Origin: Lineus longissimus
Lineage: Eukaryota; Nemertea; Pilidiophora; Heteronemertea; Lineidae
Length of the DNA stretch: 60,000 nucleotides
Direction of reading: 5' to 3'
NCBI RefSeq assembly: GCF_910592395.1
Contig: NC_088317.1
Coordinates: 9,922,001 to 9,982,000 of the forward strand
Shown: piece after piece, positions 55,107 to 60,000 of the stretch
Numbering within the stretch: position 1 is the first letter of the stretch
How the letters are laid out: each line of letters opens with the position of its first letter
Notes under the pieces: generated by a model
Told to the model about the DNA's origin: nothing
Seen by the model: the letters and a program-made list of their open reading frames with translations, nothing else
The model's database searches: none
Program-made: the position numbers and the translations under genes

Positions 55107-55564
55107 GGCGACAAGTACTCCGGAGACGTGCCCGGGATGTACTCACTACGTATCCGTAAATAACACGACGAAAGAAAACAAAATGGTCCAGGGACCATGT
55201 GCCCACCTCGGGAATGAAATGGCAAGCATTTTTCAAATTTTCAATATAGCTGCTATATATTGGATATCAAATCGGGCAGTAATAGAGAGAACTTAGATAA
55301 ATGCTCACACAAGCCCTGGACATTTGAAATTTTATCATAAGTATAACTAAAAGGACAAGGTCAAAAATTCAAGATGGCCACCTGGCAGCCATATTGGAAA
55401 CCCGATTAGGCCAAGACTGAGGGGGAATAGAGGATACTTCATGAGGGCACCACTCGTAGTTTATGTAGTTTACTGCTAAGTTCTATCCGCACTACCAGTC
55501 GTGTTCAGGTGCGGTCAAATGTATTATAATGTAGCTACATGTATGCTGTGTTCGATGTCACTGA

Positions 55565-55610
55565 TGACGTCACAAGGATGCCATGACGTCATCATGATGT
55601 CATGACGTCG
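55565..55610. promoter_or_regulatory. Cluster of CRE-type palindromes
   Basis: TGACGTCA occurs at 55565-55572 and 55584-55591, and TGACGTCG at 55603-55610, at a regular spacing of 19 bp. The eight-base palindrome is the consensus site of CREB/ATF factors. No gene start is recognised nearby, and the regular spacing could reflect a small tandem duplication. Confidence 0.45.
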
Positions 55611-55911
55611 GGTCAACAATCACAGCTGTCAGACAGTCCCTGAATGATCTCTTCATTCAGTTGCGGTCATGCAGGCGCAGTGGACACCAAATTGCCACGT
55701 CAACATCATGTATGCTGTGTTGGTAAGGATACTGCCACAACTTGCACGCCCTCATGTAGATACATGCTGTCCAGAACTTTAAAGTGAGCTATTGGACAAA
55801 GTCAGAAGTTTCAAGATGGCCATGTGGCAGCCATATTTAAGTCAAAATGCGAGAGATTGTCGGCCTAATAGCCCCCCACCCCCACCCCACACAGCTTTTT
55901 AAAGACAATGA

Positions 55912-57115
55912 CCCGTATTCTAGAACCCTCCTTTAAATAGACCTAAAGTAAGCCTTAATAAAGGCTACCTTAATCTAGGAGTTCCTTTAATAACGGCTCC
56001 CTAAAGAAATGGTATTCAAGAACCACACTTTAACCTCCCTTACGTTAAGGTCGACCTTTACCTCATGGTTTTTAAAGGGTGCCTTTAAATAAGGGACACT
56101 TTCCACAAGGCTCGCTTTATCCTATTTAGGTTACAGTGTGCGGTAACAGTGCGTTCCCCAGTGTTTCATACAATGGGAGGGAGTATTTTTTCCCTCTATA
56201 ATTTGAGATGGGAGAAATCCCCCCCCCCCATTAAAGTACAGAGTAACTTTTTTAAAAAGGACTTTATTGAAAAATCCCAACAACTTTAGCAGTTAATATA
56301 GGGCACTTAGAAGCACAATATGGCATTTTAGAGGTCAGAAAACATTTTAGGATGGGTCAATTAACAATCTTTTGTAGGGGGTTGGGGCCCCTACGGCGAA
56401 ATCCTGGGGGAAACCCTGGTCCCGTGTAATAATCAATTAGTACACTGCTGTTAATTTCTGCTGCCATTGTTATATTATGCAGTTGTCTTATGAAGTATAG
56501 TATGCAGTTCATTGGGTAGAGTGACTGTGGTTTAATGACAAAATACACTGAAGGAAGCGTCATTAGTTAGTGAACAAGACTACATTTATCTGTACCATGA
56601 GGTAATTAGGCCCAGTACAGATAGCACCACTAATTACATGCTATGATGCACTATGGGCATCACTTCTCCTGAAGAATAAATTAGAACATCTAAATGCGTT
56701 TATCGAGATCTGCAAAAGTGTTCATGAGAAGGCGTTCTCCAGGCGTGGTGTTGAAAGACTTGAAAAGGGCCTAAATATTTCACATCAACAAATATAACCT
56801 AGTCTTTACTTGGATATCTGTACATTGCAACATTATCCCCCCCCCCCAAAAAGCAATGTCCGCCATGCGTGGCATTCACCCATCGCTAAGATATCAGAAG
56901 ATATCCATGCACACTGGCTGCTCAAGGGAGACTAAAGGTTACTCTGGACCAACCTTTATTTCAAAGGCCTCCTTACAGCAAAATGATAAAGGAAGGTTCT
57001 TGAAATGGCAAAGGATTCCTTTAGTCAGAGATAAAGGTTGCTTCCTGAAATTAAATTCAGCTAAAGGTTGACTTAAAGTCTATCTCAGTGCTAAAGGAGG
57101 GCTCTAGAATACGGG
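55912..57115. mobile_element. 1.2-kb inverted-repeat element with arms of CCTTTA motifs
   Basis: The ends cccgtattctagaaccctcc and its inverted match (one change) lie at 55912 and 57115. Each arm, about 190-200 bp, is studded with CCTTTA/TTAAGG words (cctttaaatagacc, acctttacc, aaaggaggg and so on), so the arms pair imperfectly but repeatedly. The centre holds poly(C) tracts (56220, 56838) and no transposase. No target duplication is evident. Confidence 0.7.
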
Positions 57116-57137
57116 CCATATTATGCGAACCGAATAA

Positions 57138-57434
57138 ATGATCCGTGGCTCTTACGCTGTTGTGTTTTTTTTTTCATGTAGCTGCATAGCTCAGGGCGCG
57201 GTATACGGACGAGGCACGTTACCATCATTATCTAGTTTTCGGTCTTCACTATACCGACTAGCACATTTGCAGTATCGCAACAAGAATGCTTTAAAATGTC
57301 TCAATATCATACCTGATAATAAGCAAATTATAAAATCGGGGGGGGGGGTCAATCTTCATAATCGACTTACATCACTGGAGAGAGAAATTTCAGCACTTTT
57401 ACAACATTGCCAAACCTTATCAAAACCAGCATAA
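57138..57434 (+). other. Open frame of 98 codons, unassigned
   Basis: The frame begins MIRGSYAVVFFFSCSC (signal-peptide-like hydrophobic start) and crosses a poly(G) run at about 57340-57350 that gives GGG, ending with a helical stretch LTSLEREISALLQHC. A poly(G) tract of uncertain length in the middle makes the frame unreliable. No family is recognised. Confidence 0.15.
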
Positions 57435-57439
57435 TGACT

Positions 57440-60000
57440 GCGGCGAAATCGCCGTGAGTATTAAAGAAATAAAAGTACTTTTAACTTACCATCGAACTGA
57501 TGCTCATGTTGGTCCGAAAGGTATAAATGAGGTCTTGTTTTAATCGAGGGATCCATAATCACAGATGACAGAGAAATCAAGAAAATCCCATGTTATCCAA
57601 TTCTTTTAGGAAGTTGTGTAGTTCAAATTTAGGTTAATGGGTTTTTGCCGTATGATACGATGTGTTATGATACGCCTAGCATTAACCCTTTCGATTTTCT
57701 TCGCACATTCCATAGAAACAAAGTAATGTTCGCCGTTTTCAGGGCAAACGGCGCAACGAAGCAAATTTTCACCAACTCAATAGTACAACTACTTGAATAA
57801 TTTGACTGATTCCCAAACATTAATAACAGCTCACCAATTGTACATATCGACAGGGCTGTCTTCTTCGGATTGAAAGCCAGGACCAGACAATTGCACCAAA
57901 TTGGTACAAAAACTGGCCCTGCAATGGTGGGTGTTGGTAGAAGGGGGGGGGGCTTATCTTCTGTGACATGATTTTGTGAGATTCAAATAGCGTTAGTGAA
58001 TAATGAGAGTTTCTGACAGCTTTCAAATGAGTTTCGCCAATACTTCAATATGTCTCACATCCTAGCATTGCACTGGTAGTGCCACTATCGCCACTAGTCG
58101 CACTACCGGTAATTACAGGGTCAACATTTTTGGATTCAGAACAAAGACCAGTTTCAAGTAGAAATGATTTCTTTTTTTGTATCTTTGGCATGTCATTATC
58201 AGTAGGCCTACTGTTGAGGCACAACCATTCTCTCGCACCTTGAAAAATGACAAAGCGTGCATTGTTCAAAATGTACCAGCGACATTTTCATCGTGTTGTG
58301 TATGCTTTACCCTATATATGTATATCATTTTTTTCTGAACCCGTTTCTGTACAGATTTCCTTCAGGATGAAAATAAAATTGACAAGCCAATCTGCATCTT
58401 AGGAACAAGCAGTAGGTATTTGCGGAGGTGTTGGAACCGAAGTACTATACTGAAAAGATAATCTACTCTTGAGTAATGTGCACTAGCTTCATTAAAGGTC
58501 GGTCCACACTGGCAAACCTCTGTTTGCAAACATGACCAACACCAAACAGCACTTAACAGGTCTGCGATGTTTTGGACATGTTCATTCTTCATGTATGCTG
58601 AAATTTGCCAACAATCAGCCAATCAGAGAATATCTAGTGATCATGAGATTTACTAATTGTAATTGGACAAACATCATGCAGCGTAAAAAAAGGAAAGAGT
58701 CCTGGGATTTGAAGAGACTGTAAATTTGGAATAAGAGCAGCATGACAATTACGAGAAACATGAGAAACCCACCATATGGTGACATTCTAGCCCTATGGCT
58801 TGCAGATAACCGGTAAAAAAATCACTGCTTGGCCTCACAACAGTTGAAGACCATTTAAACTTGGTATTTTAAGGCCTATTTTTATTGACAATTGTGGCCC
58901 TTCCATAATATTTGGTTGAAACTACTAGGCGAACTCGCATAAGTTTTTGATGACATTTTGAGGTTAGAATTGCCCTAGTCATGAAACAAGTATATATGCG
59001 TGGCTGATTTCTTTATTAGGCCCCATGGAAAGATTATATTTTATCATTCCCGCCTGCATAATCTTTTCTGCTCTCACCAAAAAAATAAATGTAAATTTTC
59101 CTGATCAAATTTGTACCTTCATGCACAAAGACATCGCTGTAATTTATGTTACTACTAGCCATGCTCCTGGCACCTTCCATTTTTTGGTGTAGCCTATATA
59201 TGTAATGACGATCTGAAGTGCAACTTTGGTTAAATTCAGTGTGTTTCGTCTGAAGAGAAAAATACTGAATAACATCCTGGAGGTGAAAAGGATGATTAAC
59301 TAATGTTTTTTATAGGGCTTCAATGTAGAATTATCGCAAATAGGGGAAATGGGTGAACATGTATCGGTCATTGTCAATAAACCTTTTGATTATTCAAAAT
59401 GTAACTCTGTTACTGGATAGTTATTATTATTAGTTTTTGGTCTGGGGATTGAATGACATGCCCCTTTTTCTGTCAGAGTGTAAAGAGTGCTAGGCCTTGA
59501 TTTATATCTCAACCCTTCAGATGTAAACTGATGGACCTATAGGCTATAAGCAAGTGTAGGCTATAATGTGGACACATAAAGCGTTGACATTTCACTCATC
59601 GATGTGACAGTGATCATAGTCCCCCCTGGAGCTATAGACCGCTTTCTATTGCAACAACAGATAAGGCGCGGCGCTCTTTGGTCAGTGATTATGAGACTAT
59701 CCCTAACCACGGCCCTTGACAATACACTGGCATTGTTTTGGACTCGGCCTACTATCCCTAGTAGGACTAATATCTCGACCACATCGGTTTCCCCAGTTCC
59801 GTTTATCTATGGTATATATGTATACTTTTTTGCACGGCTGAAAAGGAGGTTGTCCACTTTGTTGACACTTGCAATGTCTCCCTTCTTGATTGTGATGGTT
59901 TAGAATGTCTTGGTCCATGCATAATTTTATGGCTTGTGCTGTGATCTTATAGACCTGCGCGGTGAATTGGGGACCCACCCCTGAAAATGGACTGCACTTT
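57440..60000. other. No feature recognised
   Basis: Only short overlapping frames are present. A minus-strand frame (59978-59703) opens at the window edge with GPQFTAQVYK, but I could not match it to a family. Confidence 0.35.

Noticed and set aside
59703-59978. Minus-strand frame starting GPQFTAQVYK at the window edge
   Set aside because: The start recalls the retroviral-type integrase block DxGPQFT, but nothing that follows fits an integrase.

Overview
The window is animal (metazoan) nuclear DNA. It has spliced genes with GT-AG introns and animal-type BEL/Pao, Ty3/gypsy and CR1-like retrotransposons, a tRNA-derived SINE and many small inverted-repeat elements. The mix fits a marine invertebrate, possibly a deuterostome, but the sequence alone does not fix the species. 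There are no bacterial operons, rRNA genes or CRISPR arrays. Most of the 60 kb is mobile DNA and its debris; gene-like content is sparse.

1-14.4 kb is a 'Russian doll' of retroelements. A decayed minus-strand BEL/Pao element (about 13267 down to 905) has been split by three later insertions: a nearly complete Ty3/gypsy element (6594-11624, 157-bp LTRs, perfect 5-bp target duplication gactt), a CR1-like LINE (about 3870-5477), and a 1.06-kb inverted-repeat element whose arms are arrays of TTCGCC (1645-2704). A plus-strand relic of a second BEL/Pao element lies next to it (13.7-14.4 kb).

14.9-24.4 kb holds the best host-type gene: twelve plus-strand exons whose splice phases all agree, giving an open frame of about 1,553 codons. 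The product has a long acidic N-terminal part, two zinc-finger-like motifs, a core resembling tyrosine recombinases (Crypton-like) and a C-terminal Myb/SANT-like domain. Its first recognisable exon is repeated three times in tandem, and its last exon has a broken copy at 27.0-27.5 kb. Between them lie a TA-flanked inverted-repeat element, a 186-bp tandem repeat open on the minus strand as a 62-residue repeat, and an unclassified 210-residue ORF.

27.7-34 kb carries a second long-TIR element, diverged repeats, and a dispersed repeat split by a tandem pair of small TIR elements with a perfect 9-bp target duplication. 34-48 kb is mostly unassigned: a candidate membrane-segment exon (39.1 kb), a convincing first coding exon of a minus-strand gene that may encode a SET-domain protein (39.9-40.1 kb), a SINE (42.1 kb) and two small TIR elements (45.9 and 46.7 kb).

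48.4-60 kb contains a decayed CR1-like LINE split by a TIR element that itself carries a 57-codon ORF, an intronless RFX-like/protein-kinase fusion with one in-frame stop (50.9-52.0 kb), a 2,553-bp TIR element with a perfect 9-bp target duplication (52.6-55.1 kb), a cluster of CRE palindromes, and a 1.2-kb inverted-repeat element built on CCTTTA motifs. The last 2.5 kb shows nothing I can name. Apart from the nested insertions, nothing here argues for a co-regulated gene system; the genes look independent and embedded in transposon debris.
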